From: Oceanobacillus limi
GTDB taxonomy: Bacteria; Bacillota; Bacilli; Bacillales; Amphibacillaceae
Direction: 5' to 3'
Assembly (NCBI RefSeq): GCF_900111445.1
Contig: NZ_FOHE01000001.1
Coordinates: 248,001 to 312,000 of the forward strand
DNA: 64,000 bases
Part shown: positions 36,213 to 45,147 of the stretch, piece by piece
Position numbering within the stretch: position 1 is the stretch's first letter
Layout of the letters: each line of letters opens with the position of its first letter
The notes under the pieces: model-generated
What the model was told of the DNA's origin: nothing
Database searches by the model: none
The model's input: the letters and a program-made list of their open reading frames with translations, nothing else
Program-made: the position numbers and the translations under genes

Positions 36213-36767
36213 GTGAGAAAAGTAGAGGTAGTGCCATATCAGCCAGCATGGAAAAACGAGTATCTGAAAGAAGCAGAAAAACTAAACGGTATATTTACTT
36301 CTCAAGTTATTTCGATTCACCATATTGGTAGTACATCCATTCCAAACCTTAGCGCCAAACCAATTATTGATATCTTGATCGTAGTGAAAGATCTATCCGT
36401 TGTGGATGATTATAACATTGAAATGGAGAATCTAGGATACCGTTGCCGTGGAGAAAATGGGATTGTAAACCGAAGATATTTTAGTAAGGGTGGTGATGAT
36501 CGGACACATCATGTTCACGTTTTTGAGCAAGGGAATCCAGAAATTAACCGTCATCTTGCTTTTCGTGATTACATGATTCATCTTCCAAAGGAAGCAGTTC
36601 GGTATGGCCAATTAAAAGAGGAGCTAGCAAGGAAAATTCCTAATGATATCGATCAATATATTGCGGGAAAACATGATTATATCCAAGTGATTGATAAAAA
36701 AGCGGAAGCGTGGAAAGATGCAGAGGGGGAGAAACTGACATGCAAGAAACAAATGGAAAAGCGATAG
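36213..36767 (+). CDS. GrpB-family protein
   Basis: A 184-residue GrpB/UPF0157 protein with VVPYQPAWKNEYLKEAEKL at the start, IHHIGSTSIPNLSAKPIIDI, the family's main block, and HHVHVFEQGNPEI. The family belongs to the nucleotidyltransferase-like superfamily and its activity is unproven. GAAGGGGGA precedes the GTG start. Its end overlaps the next gene by 28 bases. Confidence 0.92.
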   Translation: MRKVEVVPYQPAWKNEYLKEAEKLNGIFTSQVISIHHIGSTSIPNLSAKPIIDILIVVKDLSVVDDYNIEMENLGYRCRGENGIVNRRYFSKGGDDRTHHVHVFEQGNPEINRHLAFRDYMIHLPKEAVRYGQLKEELARKIPNDIDQYIAGKHDYIQVIDKKAEAWKDAEGEKLTCKKQMEKR

Positions 36768-37021
36768 CAGGATTAACTTTGGGAATTCTATCCGTTATTC
36801 TTCCGTATATAGGAGTTGTATTAGGGATTATTGGAATTGTTATCGCGAATAAAGGGATAAAGGAAATCGGTGAAACGGCAGGGAATGGGCGTGGAATAGC
36901 AATCGCTGGCCGGGTTTGTAGTATCGTCGGTATATGCATTCAATCCCTGCTAATTGCTTTTGCGATACTAGCATTCATTTTGTTTATGAGTGTTGATACG
37001 ACTTATATTTCCGAGTTTTAA
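36740..37021 (+). CDS. DUF4190-type membrane protein
   Basis: A 93-residue protein with two hydrophobic segments (about 8-32 and 57-85) separated by a Gly-rich hydrophilic stretch (KEIGETAGNGRGIAIAG), the DUF4190 pattern. GAGGGGGAG precedes the chosen ATG at 36740. It overlaps grpB and is followed 16 bases later by the Clp-N/GNAT gene, forming a likely three-gene unit. Function unknown. Confidence 0.8.
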   Translation: MQETNGKAIAGLTLGILSVILPYIGVVLGIIGIVIANKGIKEIGETAGNGRGIAIAGRVCSIVGICIQSLLIAFAILAFILFMSVDTTYISEF

Positions 37022-37037
37022 TTAGGGGGAGAAATTT

Positions 37038-37889
37038 TTGGAAATATGTGATGAACGGTATACCAAAAGAATGATGCGTGTTTTTCAATTAGCGATAAAG
37101 GAACAACATAATACCGGTAGTACTATGTTACGAGAAGAACATCTATTTCTCGGGTTCCTCCAGGAAAAAACCGGAGCCCTTGGAGAAGTTGCATTGAGAG
37201 TTACGATTGATGAAGAAGGTTTAAGAAATTTAGTTACAAACAGACAAGATGAGGGAGTAGTCTATTATGCACCGTTACATGCTACGATAGATGAAAACCT
37301 GTTGGCCGTAATTGAAACGGCTAAAAAGTATATGAAACATTACAACCAAAACATAATCAATGAAGGACATATCTTAAGGGCATTGTTGTCTACATCTGTG
37401 ATAAATGAATACGTAACGGAAGGGCAGAAGGATATGTTCATAGATTTAGGAACAACGGCTAGGGATATGATCACACATCTAGGGGGTTATGAGTTTCCAA
37501 GTAATCTATTCAAACAAATTCGGAAAGCTAAAATTTCGGACAAGGATAATCTGCTGCGATTTATAGAAGAAGAATTTTCCAAGGAATGGATGAATACGAT
37601 AAGGAGCGCTTTCGAGAATCAAGAGCAGCATTCTATTTATATTGCATTGGACAATAAGGGTAATATCATTGGTTTTGCGGGATACGATGTTTTTGAACGA
37701 AAGAAGGGTTATTTTGACCCAATGGGGGTTGCTAAATCCAACCGAATAAAAGGAGTCGGGTATTCCTTGCTGCACCACTGCTTGAACGACATGAAAGAAA
37801 TCGGCTATGAATATGCCATTATTGGAGGAGCAGGACCGATAGAATTTTATGAGAAGTCTTGTCAGGCAGTTGTCATACCTAGAGCATAA
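37038..37889 (+). CDS. Clp-N-domain/GNAT fusion protein
   Basis: A 283-residue protein. Residues 1-150 match the double-repeat Clp amino-terminal domain found in ClpC (REEHLFLGFL near 32, then NEGHILRALL near 108). Residues about 155-283 form a GNAT acetyltransferase domain with NRIKGVGYSLLHHC as the acetyl-CoA motif and EFYEKSC near the end. The Clp-N domain normally recruits substrates or adaptors, so it may steer the acetyltransferase to particular proteins. The TTG start has GGGGGAG six bases upstream. Confidence 0.8.
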   Translation: MEICDERYTKRMMRVFQLAIKEQHNTGSTMLREEHLFLGFLQEKTGALGEVALRVTIDEEGLRNLVTNRQDEGVVYYAPLHATIDENLLAVIETAKKYMKHYNQNIINEGHILRALLSTSVINEYVTEGQKDMFIDLGTTARDMITHLGGYEFPSNLFKQIRKAKISDKDNLLRFIEEEFSKEWMNTIRSAFENQEQHSIYIALDNKGNIIGFAGYDVFERKKGYFDPMGVAKSNRIKGVGYSLLHHCLNDMKEIGYEYAIIGGAGPIEFYEKSCQAVVIPRA

Positions 37890-38097
37890 ATCGTATGGAA
37901 CATGGGTTATGTAAGATAACATTGATATAGGTAAGAAAAGAATAAATTGTTATACATAGAATTAAGGTTAATATTCCAACCATATACCAAGAAAAGAAGT
38001 GCTTTTTATCCTTCCATATTGTCTGTATAAAAACGATGATCGTCATGATTAAAACAATAGCTCCTATGATTGGTAAAAGCAATAATAGAATATTCAT
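37879..38097 (-). CDS. Small two-segment membrane protein
   Basis: A 72-residue protein with two hydrophobic segments (about residues 2-26 and 38-62). TAGGGGAACG precedes the ATG at 38097. Its 3' end overlaps the convergent Clp-N/GNAT gene by 11 bases. No family recognised. Confidence 0.6.
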   Translation of the reverse strand: MNILLLLLPIIGAIVLIMTIIVFIQTIWKDKKHFFSWYMVGILTLILCITIYSFLTYINVILHNPCSIRFML

Positions 38098-38185
38098 TGG
38101 GACGTTCCCCTAAGCAAATTCGAAGGTTATTTTAATTTTAACATATAGAGATTTTTTTAGAATTTATATGTGAGGAGGGATACAT

Positions 38186-38800
38186 TTGGGTAGAGCTAAA
38201 AACATATTACGATTAACTTATATCACCTTACTGGTTTTGGTTGGCTGTTCTAACCAAAACACAGATGTTGCCACTATTGCTGTGAATTCAGACGCTGAGT
38301 ATAATTCTACATTCGAAGAACTACATTTAGGTGAACTTTATAATTTTGATTTTTCACTACCCCATGCAGATGAGCGTTGGGTAAGAGTATGGGTTGAAAA
38401 GTATATAGATGGGGAGAAACAGGAAGACCCATTAATTGAATTATCTTATGGCATGAGTCCAAACAAGTATGAAGAAGGAAGCTTGGGATTTGGTGTGATA
38501 AACCCTCATTCTGATACCCCACTTGGATTTCTTTATGCACCTGGCGTTACCCAAGAGCCTAGAAAGATTGATTTAAATGAAATTAAGGAGGAATTGCCTT
38601 TTAATGGAGACTACGCAATTGGTAACGATGTGGAAGAATTACAATTAGGTGAAACGCTCGTATTGGGTGTGTATCGCCGTCCAGCTGACAATTTAATTAA
38701 GATGTACGATTATCAGAATGAAGAAGAACTCCTAACAATGATACAGGATGATCATATTGTATTGCTACTAAAGATAAAAGTTGAAGAGGAAAAGGAATAG
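38186..38800 (+). CDS. Lipoprotein of unknown function
   Basis: A 204-residue protein with a signal peptide ending in the lipobox LVGC (Cys at about residue 22). The mature part is acidic and beta-rich, with no motif I recognise. The start is TTG with GAGGAGGGATACA upstream. It heads a run of three small envelope-protein genes. Confidence 0.75.
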   Translation: MGRAKNILRLTYITLLVLVGCSNQNTDVATIAVNSDAEYNSTFEELHLGELYNFDFSLPHADERWVRVWVEKYIDGEKQEDPLIELSYGMSPNKYEEGSLGFGVINPHSDTPLGFLYAPGVTQEPRKIDLNEIKEELPFNGDYAIGNDVEELQLGETLVLGVYRRPADNLIKMYDYQNEEELLTMIQDDHIVLLLKIKVEEEKE

Positions 38801-38900
38801 TCTGATATTTATTATCTAAATATTAATACTATTGAAACCTTTTATTAGGATTGCCCGTAAAACTGTATAGGAAGTTGATTCGAAGGGGGGAAGAGATAAA

Positions 38901-39434
38901 ATGAGCGATAAATTATATGAAACCCGCCATATTTACTTAGCAATTGGTATATGTATTGCAATTTTTTCACCGATCTTGTTAATTTTTGTTCCACAAACTG
39001 TTGCACAGATTTTGTATTATAGTGATGATACCTGGTATGTATTTACATCGGGAGAGAATTTTAGTGTTTTTGGAGCTGGTTTTTTCTTTCTTTTCTTTTG
39101 GGATATCCGAAAAAAGTCTATTGTATTAAGTGTTGTTTGCCTTCTTTTAGGTCTTTTTTGTTTTGTTGTTGCCTCCCTCAGTTATAAGTCGTTATCAGAC
39201 GATTCCATTTCATACCGCTCCTTATTGACACTGGAAGTTTCCACATATAGTTGGGAAGAATTAGATTCCATCATATACGAGGAAAATGGAGATGATGGAA
39301 ATGCGACGTATCAGCTCTTATTTACAGATGGGAACAGCATGAGCCTTAAAAATGATGGGCATTTTAAAGCCATTCGTTATAAATTCTATAATAAATTAGA
39401 CGAAATTAATAAGATCTTAGAAACAGTTGATTAG
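38901..39434 (+). CDS. Two-segment membrane protein with PH-like C-terminus
   Basis: A 177-residue protein with hydrophobic segments near 13-34, 51-68 and 75-96, then a soluble part of about 75 residues. The latter (YSWEELDSIIYEEN... YQLLFTDGNSMSL) resembles the bacterial PH-like extensions found after paired membrane helices; weak evidence. GAAGGGGGGAAGAG precedes the ATG. Function unknown. Confidence 0.65.
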   Translation: MSDKLYETRHIYLAIGICIAIFSPILLIFVPQTVAQILYYSDDTWYVFTSGENFSVFGAGFFFLFFWDIRKKSIVLSVVCLLLGLFCFVVASLSYKSLSDDSISYRSLLTLEVSTYSWEELDSIIYEENGDDGNATYQLLFTDGNSMSLKNDGHFKAIRYKFYNKLDEINKILETVD

Positions 39435-39472
39435 GTTTGTTAATCTAGCTGTTTCCCCAAGGAGAGAGTAAA

Positions 39473-39784
39473 ATGAAAGGAAAGAGGTTGTTATGGATAA
39501 TCGGTGTTACAGTTGCGTTATTTCTATTACTTTTTGGAACGCTTAAGCCATCCCCAATACATAAGTTTCCCATACCATTATTTGCTCAACTAGAAGCCGA
39601 ACATTCGAAACATAGTAAGTCGTATCGGTTTTATGGGATTAACACGCTATATGAACAGCATGTTAAATTATTTGGCTGGAAAGAAATTGATCGATTAGGT
39701 TCAAAAGGCATTTACGAGAAAAATGGCAATACAGTGTCCATTATAACCTATAAAAATGGGTTTCAATTAATAGCAAATGAGTAG
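39473..39784 (+). CDS. Small membrane-anchored protein
   Basis: A 103-residue protein with one N-terminal membrane segment (about 5-22) and a basic soluble domain, including SKSYRFYGINTLYEQHVKLF. AAGGAGAGAG precedes the ATG. It follows the membrane protein by 38 bases, so cotranscription is likely. No family recognised. Confidence 0.65.
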   Translation: MKGKRLLWIIGVTVALFLLLFGTLKPSPIHKFPIPLFAQLEAEHSKHSKSYRFYGINTLYEQHVKLFGWKEIDRLGSKGIYEKNGNTVSIITYKNGFQLIANE

Positions 39785-39846
39785 AATTATTCCGTATGCT
39801 ATACTAAATAAAAACAGCGTAAGTTAACTAGATAAGGACGATAACG

Positions 39847-40620
39847 ATGATCATTACAACAGCAGGTAGAGCTACCAAAGAACTAGTAGAAAAAGCAAAA
39901 GCACTCTCTACTTCCTATAACATCTTATACAAGGAACGCAAAGGGGTTTCAGTTGAGTCGCTAAAAGAAAGATATCAGGATGATATAGCGGTAGTTGGAA
40001 AAAACAGACTTTATGTTACGCCATTACATGGAGAATCGTCGTTGTTTTTCCACCCAAATTTAGCCATGGTTCGAGCGAAGCGGTTTCTAAAAGGAGAAGA
40101 GGAACCATTTATATCAACAGCAAAGCTAGAAGAAGGGATGTCATTTCTCGACTGCACCCTTGGTTTGGCATCGGATAGTATAATTGCTAGTCTTGCAGTT
40201 GGGAATAAGGGAAGTGTTACAGGAATCGAAGGTAATGAGTTATTACACTTTTTGGCAAAAGAAGGACTCGCAACGGTTCTAACTGAAGTTGAACGCCTCG
40301 ACCAAGCGATGAGAAGAATAAATGTGGTAAAAGCTAACCATGAATGGTACTTGCGAGAAGCTGAGACGGATTCCTATGATATTGTTTACTTTGATCCGAT
40401 GTTTCCCACAACCATCGACACGTCTAACGGGTTAAACTCGATCAGAGGAGAAGCTCTCAAGACTGCTATAACCGAGGAACTAATAGTTGAAGCAAAACGT
40501 GTAGCCAAAAAACGGATCGTATTAAAGGATCACTGGAAAAGTGGAAGATTTACACAATTAGGGTTTACACAACATAGGCGAAAAACGGCGTTGTTTCATT
40601 ACGGCACGATAGAATTATAG
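39847..40620 (+). CDS. SAM-dependent methyltransferase, RsmJ-like (YpiP type)
   Basis: A 257-residue class I methyltransferase. The SAM-binding start is FLDCTLGLASDSIIASL (about residues 99-115), followed by VTGIEGN and the catalytic-type motif DIVYFDPMFP near 187. This last motif is like the DPMFP of the 16S rRNA methyltransferase RsmJ, so an RNA-guanine N2 substrate is plausible, not proven. AAGGACG precedes the ATG. Confidence 0.85.
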   Translation: MIITTAGRATKELVEKAKALSTSYNILYKERKGVSVESLKERYQDDIAVVGKNRLYVTPLHGESSLFFHPNLAMVRAKRFLKGEEEPFISTAKLEEGMSFLDCTLGLASDSIIASLAVGNKGSVTGIEGNELLHFLAKEGLATVLTEVERLDQAMRRINVVKANHEWYLREAETDSYDIVYFDPMFPTTIDTSNGLNSIRGEALKTAITEELIVEAKRVAKKRIVLKDHWKSGRFTQLGFTQHRRKTALFHYGTIEL

Positions 40621-40642
40621 TAAGTGGAGAGTGGAAGAGCTG

Positions 40643-40870
40643 ATGAAAATAAAAGAGACGGAATCATCCGTAATCATAAATGGATATCGTATTGATGGGT
40701 TTATTGACCATGAAATGAAATGTGACACTTGCCATACGAATCTGGTACTCTATGAGCATTACGACTCCTTCTTTTGTCCAAGGTGTAATGAATGGACAGA
40801 GAATACATGCGATGACCCTGAATGCTCGTTTTGTGTCATGAGACCAAAAGAGCCAATTCAAAGTGTTTAG
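40643..40870 (+). CDS. Small zinc-ribbon-like protein
   Basis: A 75-residue protein with three Cys pairs: CDTCH, CPRCN and the later CDDPECSFC, consistent with one or two zinc sites. GGAAGAG precedes the ATG at 40643; a GTG at 40631 is an alternative. It follows the methyltransferase gene by 22 bases. No family recognised. Confidence 0.65.
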   Translation: MKIKETESSVIINGYRIDGFIDHEMKCDTCHTNLVLYEHYDSFFCPRCNEWTENTCDDPECSFCVMRPKEPIQSV

Positions 40871-40945
40871 TAGAACTTCCTTGAAGGGAAACTGTGCTTT
40901 TTGTATGCAAAAAAATAACCAGTTCAATATGAACCGAGTAAAATA

Positions 40946-41107
40946 CTATGATATAAAATTCTTTATAAAAGATGCTGTACAAACAATTATTAAAGAAATA
41001 GCAAGCGTAAGTTGACTTTTATCCTTTGAACGTTTTTTTAATGTAATAAAGAACGATATCAGACCGTAAATTATTCCACAAACAAAAATAACTTGTAAAA
41101 CCTCCAC
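40946..41107 (-). CDS. Small two-segment membrane protein
   Basis: A 53-residue protein starting at GTG (41107) with AAAGGGGG ten bases upstream. It has two hydrophobic segments (about 3-21 and 33-46) joined by a basic loop KKRSKDKSQ, a pattern typical of real small membrane proteins. The next minus-strand gene upstream is a frameshifted one. Confidence 0.5.
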   Translation of the reverse strand: MEVLQVIFVCGIIYGLISFFITLKKRSKDKSQLTLAISLIIVCTASFIKNFIS

Positions 41108-41238
41108 TACTTCATTTCCCCCTTTAGTAATTTACTCTTGAACTAACCTTTTTAGTTGAACAAGACAAGTTGTTTTTCAACTCTTGTCCCCGGTTTTTAA
41201 GCAGCATTCTTCACAAACTTAGGTCGATGTAATAAAGA

Positions 41239-41470
41239 TTACTTTCTTTTCTCCTCTAATTTTTCTATCCTACTTATAACACTTGTAGTACACCCCATTA
41301 TTAGTCCACTAAGTAGAATTATACCAATATACATTATTGTTAAATCATTTTGCTCGGACGCAAATCCATTAGGTTTTAAAAAAACATCTATCATAATTGG
41401 GGAAATAATAAATATTAAGTAGACAAAATACCAACATAGTTATAAACATATTTTTAAGAATGTGTTTCAT
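41239..41470 (-). pseudogene. Frameshifted small two-segment membrane protein
   Basis: Starting at ATG 41470 (AGGAGGATATA upstream), the frame reads MKHILKNMFITMLVFCLL, then hits a stop near 41370. The adjacent frame continues smoothly with LIFIISPIMIDVFLKPNG, NDLTIMYIGIILLSGLIMG and a charged tail EKLEEKRK to 41239. A one-base change near 41417-41435 explains the break. The intact product would be about 76 residues. Confidence 0.6.
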
Positions 41471-41743
41471 TATATCCTCCTCAGCAATCTAAACAATCCT
41501 TACCCGTTAAGTATAATCATTCACATATTCTACACCTATTTTAATATACATACTCCTAATAATTTGTGAATTCAGTCAAATAATTAATCAATTGGTGCTT
41601 TTACATTGAAACGTATCGTAAATTGCATACTAAAATGTAATGCAAAATGTTGGGGTGTAATAGCCGTTGCATTATATAAAACAGGCTACATTTTGCTACA
41701 CGAATTGAACACAAATTGAAACAGAAATCCATTAAATCAAAAG
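41471..41743. other. Gene-free stretch with a peptide-like minus-strand run
   Basis: I see no intact gene. On the minus strand, around 41670-41580, an open run reads NATAITPQHFALHFSMQFTI and continues to a stop, with a stop codon just upstream. It could be a decayed gene tail, but this is weak. Confidence 0.25.
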
Positions 41744-41784
41744 AAAATGACTAACAAATTATTCAACAATTCGTTAGTCATTTT
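41744..41784 (-). terminator. Terminator of the PhoD-like gene
   Basis: AAAATGACTAACAAATT (41744-41760) pairs with AATTCGTTAGTCATTTT (41768-41784), one mismatch. Read on the minus strand it is followed by TTTTCTTTTG. Confidence 0.8.
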
Positions 41785-41856
41785 ATCCCGTATTTTTAAT
41801 GTTTGCGATAGGTAACGCAAACGCAACCTATCAGTGTCTGTCATGTTGTTCACCAT

Positions 41857-43986
41857 TTATTTTTCAGTAGCAACTTGTTTTTTCTCTTGTTTATGTTGCT
41901 TAGTAACCATGCGCTTATAGGTAACTTCCTCCGTTTGAATGCCATTAAATTGTAGCAGCTTATTGGAAATCCCATTTTGATCGTAAGCTAAATATCCGAT
42001 ATTATTCTTTGTTTCAATAATGGATCCTTTCATAGATGAAATATATTTAATTTCTTCTCGCCATCGATGGTCGCTAACTTTTGACACGTTGCGTTTCCCA
42101 GTTGTCAGATTATGTGCGATGTCACAACAGCGGTGGATGATGCGGCGTTTACGTTTGAATCCATTAAACCATACAGCAAGTTTTAGTAATTTTCCCCAAA
42201 CACCAGAAAAGCTCATATTATGAATTGGGCTACTGGTATATTGTTGAATTTGAACCTTTCTTTGATCGGAAAAAGTTACATTGGATTCAACGGCCCCAGC
42301 ATAATGAACGTCTCCTGATAAAATAACGCATGGACTTGGATTCCACTTCCCGATATGTTCTAGGAATTGATGAAACCCTTTTCCATTATATTTCCATGCC
42401 TCAAAATCCAATTCATAGTCTGTAGGGATGCCAAGAACTCGAAAAGGGTAAATAAAACGATTTAAAAAGGATTCAATAATTCCAATCCCGTAAAGAGGGG
42501 TAGGGGATACTAAGATGAGAGGTTCTCCGTGTGACCATGTGCTATGTTGTAATACGTTATCAGTCACCTTCCATCCAGCTTCTCCAATGAGTTGTGCAGC
42601 ATTTTTCCCTTCACCTATGATTCTCCCAATTCGTATTGGTTGTGGTTCCATGTCGTACGCACGCATGGTACGCGTATCAAGAAATAGACTTCTAGGGTTT
42701 GTTGGAGCTACAAATGTCCAGTTATGGAAATCCCATATTCTCGTCTCCCAATGATCCGGGAAGTAGGAATAACGTAAATAGTAATCTAGATAATCGTTCA
42801 TTTCTTGATAGAGTCGCTGGTAAACAACTGGATCATTTCCCCATCCTTGAAAAAGCCAATAAGCCGTTAATCCGTTTGCTACGACATTTTTTCCTAGTGA
42901 TGAATGGTAAACGATGTGTTTCCACTCTGCTGAAATATTCCAATCATCGGTTATATCATGGTCATCAAATATCATATATGTTGGTGTATTCGCGAGTATT
43001 CGTCTTGTTTGCCCCAAAGAATAAATAAATGGAATAACTTCATCTAATTGTTCATGGTATCGTTTCCGGTGCTGCTTCCATTCTTTCCGATGATTTTTTC
43101 GATGGTTTTTCGTATCAGGATATTTAAAATAGAGCTGGTCTTCCTCAAGAATTTCATCAAAATCAGGAATGTCTGTGTCCTCCCATAAAGCTGGCCCAAG
43201 TGTTAGTAGATATAGTACGGCATACTCACTAAATCGAATCATATGATTGCTAGCGTTACTTGATGTAAAACCTGCGAATTGATCCATGATATATTGTCTA
43301 CCGTGGATTTGATCAATTGCATGTCGAAATGGTTCTTCCTGAAGCTTTGGTTCAATAGCTCCAATTTTGGCTTTGTTTTCTCCAATGATATTGTCCGCCA
43401 AATTTGAGATAACAGGAAAGATTGGATCGGGAACATCATCTGCGTAAATTTGGTCCCCCATTAAAAAGAGAGCACTTGGTCTTTTGTTCGTCTGTAAGTA
43501 GTGATTTTGAATGGTTAAGTCTGCACTTGTTAGTACAGTATTCCCTTTGCCGTGTGTTTTTTGGCAGGAACCATATAAAATATTTGCCGGTGAATTTTTT
43601 TGAATAAAAAAAGATGGATATTTTAAACTTCCATAAACAATGGAATCTGGATTTTCTCTATGAAGTAAACCAAGTTCACCTAAATCAAATGCATGATGAT
43701 TTGTTTTGAAATGTAGATTATAGCCAAGTAAAACGTCTACAGGAAAGCTGCTGTATGGTGGATATATTTCAATAAGATGGATATATAAATTTTTACCTGC
43801 ACGTAATGATTTCGTATTGGAATGGACTACAACGGGATCATATTCGATGGATCCATTGTCTTCTTGGATGTGATTAAGCTCTACCTGAATAGTTGTTTCT
43901 TTGCTGGTAGCAAGCCAGAGGTACACACTGTCAGATTGCACTCTGCGAATAATAGGTCCCGCTAAAAGGAATGGGATCTCTTTCAT
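41857..43986 (-). CDS. PhoD-like alkaline phosphatase family protein
   Basis: A 709-residue protein of the PhoD-like metallophosphatase group. Motifs are visible in order: MGDQIYADDVPD (about residues 176-187), MIFDDHDITDDWN (about 340), VILSGDVHYAGAVES (about 575) and the earlier SCQKTHG. These supply the metal-binding Asp/His residues. No signal peptide or Tat motif is visible, unlike classic PhoD, so it may be cytoplasmic. Substrate could be a phosphodiester or phosphonate; unknown. GAGGTGATACC precedes the ATG. Confidence 0.85.
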   Translation of the reverse strand: MKEIPFLLAGPIIRRVQSDSVYLWLATSKETTIQVELNHIQEDNGSIEYDPVVVHSNTKSLRAGKNLYIHLIEIYPPYSSFPVDVLLGYNLHFKTNHHAFDLGELGLLHRENPDSIVYGSLKYPSFFIQKNSPANILYGSCQKTHGKGNTVLTSADLTIQNHYLQTNKRPSALFLMGDQIYADDVPDPIFPVISNLADNIIGENKAKIGAIEPKLQEEPFRHAIDQIHGRQYIMDQFAGFTSSNASNHMIRFSEYAVLYLLTLGPALWEDTDIPDFDEILEEDQLYFKYPDTKNHRKNHRKEWKQHRKRYHEQLDEVIPFIYSLGQTRRILANTPTYMIFDDHDITDDWNISAEWKHIVYHSSLGKNVVANGLTAYWLFQGWGNDPVVYQRLYQEMNDYLDYYLRYSYFPDHWETRIWDFHNWTFVAPTNPRSLFLDTRTMRAYDMEPQPIRIGRIIGEGKNAAQLIGEAGWKVTDNVLQHSTWSHGEPLILVSPTPLYGIGIIESFLNRFIYPFRVLGIPTDYELDFEAWKYNGKGFHQFLEHIGKWNPSPCVILSGDVHYAGAVESNVTFSDQRKVQIQQYTSSPIHNMSFSGVWGKLLKLAVWFNGFKRKRRIIHRCCDIAHNLTTGKRNVSKVSDHRWREEIKYISSMKGSIIETKNNIGYLAYDQNGISNKLLQFNGIQTEEVTYKRMVTKQHKQEKKQVATEK

Positions 43987-44129
43987 CTGGTATCACCTCA
44001 TATAAATGCCTATGCATCATTTTATTCGGAGGTTAGCAATTTGTTCATTTGTATTTGAACAATTTCACTGACATTATTTTTTGAATTGAATTATAATTAA
44101 AACATTACAAAAAAAAGAGGTGATGAGAA

Positions 44130-44801
44130 ATGAAACGACCAACAGTAATTTTGAATGTTTTTTCTTCTATAGATGGAAAAATAACTACTGCACCTGCGCA
44201 TAATGTAACCGAATGGGCGGCAGCAGGTCTTGATGGAGGAGCACATGATATTACCCACCGTTTGTATGATGAATTGGAATGTGACGGGTTGATATCAGGT
44301 AGTGAAACATTAATGGTTTATGGTAAACATTGGGTTGAATTAGATGAGCCAATCTATGAACCTAAAAAATCAAAAGCATATATTGTTTTCGATGGAAGGG
44401 GCCGAATTAATTGGTACCAAACCGAAGGACTGATTGTCATTACACGAGAGGATGTACCTGAACAATACATAGCCCAGTTAAAGGATAAAGGAATTCGCTA
44501 TATTCAAGCTGGAAAAGGCGACCATATTCATTTGGAATTAGCGCTTCGTCAATTGTATGATCTAGGCTTTACGAAACTAGGCTTAAGTGGTGGTGGTGCA
44601 ATCAATGGTGCCTTTTTAAGACATGGTTTAATTGATGAAATAAGTTTAGTCATTGCTCCATTAGCCGTAGGTGGAACAACTACCCCTTCCTTATTTGATT
44701 GTCCTGAATTAGAGTCTGTTCAAGATGTGATGCAACTAGAATTATTGGAAACGAAACCTGTTGGTGATGGATCGGTCTGGTTGCATTACAAGCAAAGGTG
44801 A
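44130..44801 (+). CDS. RibD C-terminal-domain (dihydrofolate-reductase-like) protein
   Basis: A 223-residue reductase of the RibD_C/DHFR-like group. It opens with VILNVFSSIDGKITT and has GLISGSETLMVYG, LGLSGGGAINGAFLRHGLIDEISL (the NADPH-binding block, in two parts) and a conserved PLAVGGTTTPSLF end. Such enzymes reduce pyrimidine or pterin-like substrates; this one stands alone, away from riboflavin genes. AGGTGATG precedes the ATG. Confidence 0.88.
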   Translation: MKRPTVILNVFSSIDGKITTAPAHNVTEWAAAGLDGGAHDITHRLYDELECDGLISGSETLMVYGKHWVELDEPIYEPKKSKAYIVFDGRGRINWYQTEGLIVITREDVPEQYIAQLKDKGIRYIQAGKGDHIHLELALRQLYDLGFTKLGLSGGGAINGAFLRHGLIDEISLVIAPLAVGGTTTPSLFDCPELESVQDVMQLELLETKPVGDGSVWLHYKQR

Positions 44802-44890
44802 AGGGAAATCAATTGCGAATTTATTGCTGACCTTTAAAGGTTTTTCATTATTTTGACAAAAACATGTTGTAGTTAACTTGTATTATTTTG

Positions 44891-45072
44891 TATAATAGTT
44901 TTTGGGAGTGTTTATTGCACACCTGTTCTCTAATCGAAGACGGCAAAATACGAGTCGTAAGCGGCAACTTACGACCCGGACAGTACTTGTGTAAGAAGCG
45001 GCGACTTCATTAGGGAACGAAAAAAGGTAATTATCCTGGGCTCTACTACCGTCAGGGTGATTACTTTTTTTC
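44891..45072 (+). ncRNA. Putative antitoxin RNA convergent with a toxin gene
   Basis: A -10 TATAAT (44891-44896) leads into a structured region of about 170 nt. Helices include GTTCTCTAAT/ATTAGGGAAC enclosing GTCGTAAG/CTTACGAC and GAAG/CTTC. It ends in a strong terminator GTAATTATCCTG/CAGGGTGATTAC followed by seven Ts, whose 3' end is antisense to the last codons of the opposite toxin gene. This is the arrangement of Bacillus type I antitoxin RNAs such as SR4 and RatA. No gene is on this strand. Confidence 0.55.
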
Positions 45073-45147
45073 TTTGCTGTTTACAATTAACAGCACTAAG
45101 CTAGCAAACATCAGCATCAACTCAATCGCTTTATCAATTGGTATCAC
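45061..45147 (-). CDS. Putative type I toxin (holin-like peptide)
   Basis: A 28-residue peptide with an acidic/Lys start (MIPIDKAIEL), one hydrophobic helix (MLMFASLVLLIV) and a Lys-rich end (NSKEKK), matching the Hol_Tox/'putative holin-like toxin' shape. The GTG at 45147 has AAGGGG nine bases upstream. A TATAAT lies at 45239-45244 on this strand. A 27-codon upstream frame (GTG 45217, AGGAAG before it, stop 45134) overlaps the toxin start and may control its translation. Its 3' end meets the putative antitoxin RNA. Confidence 0.55.
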   Translation of the reverse strand: MIPIDKAIELMLMFASLVLLIVNSKEKK

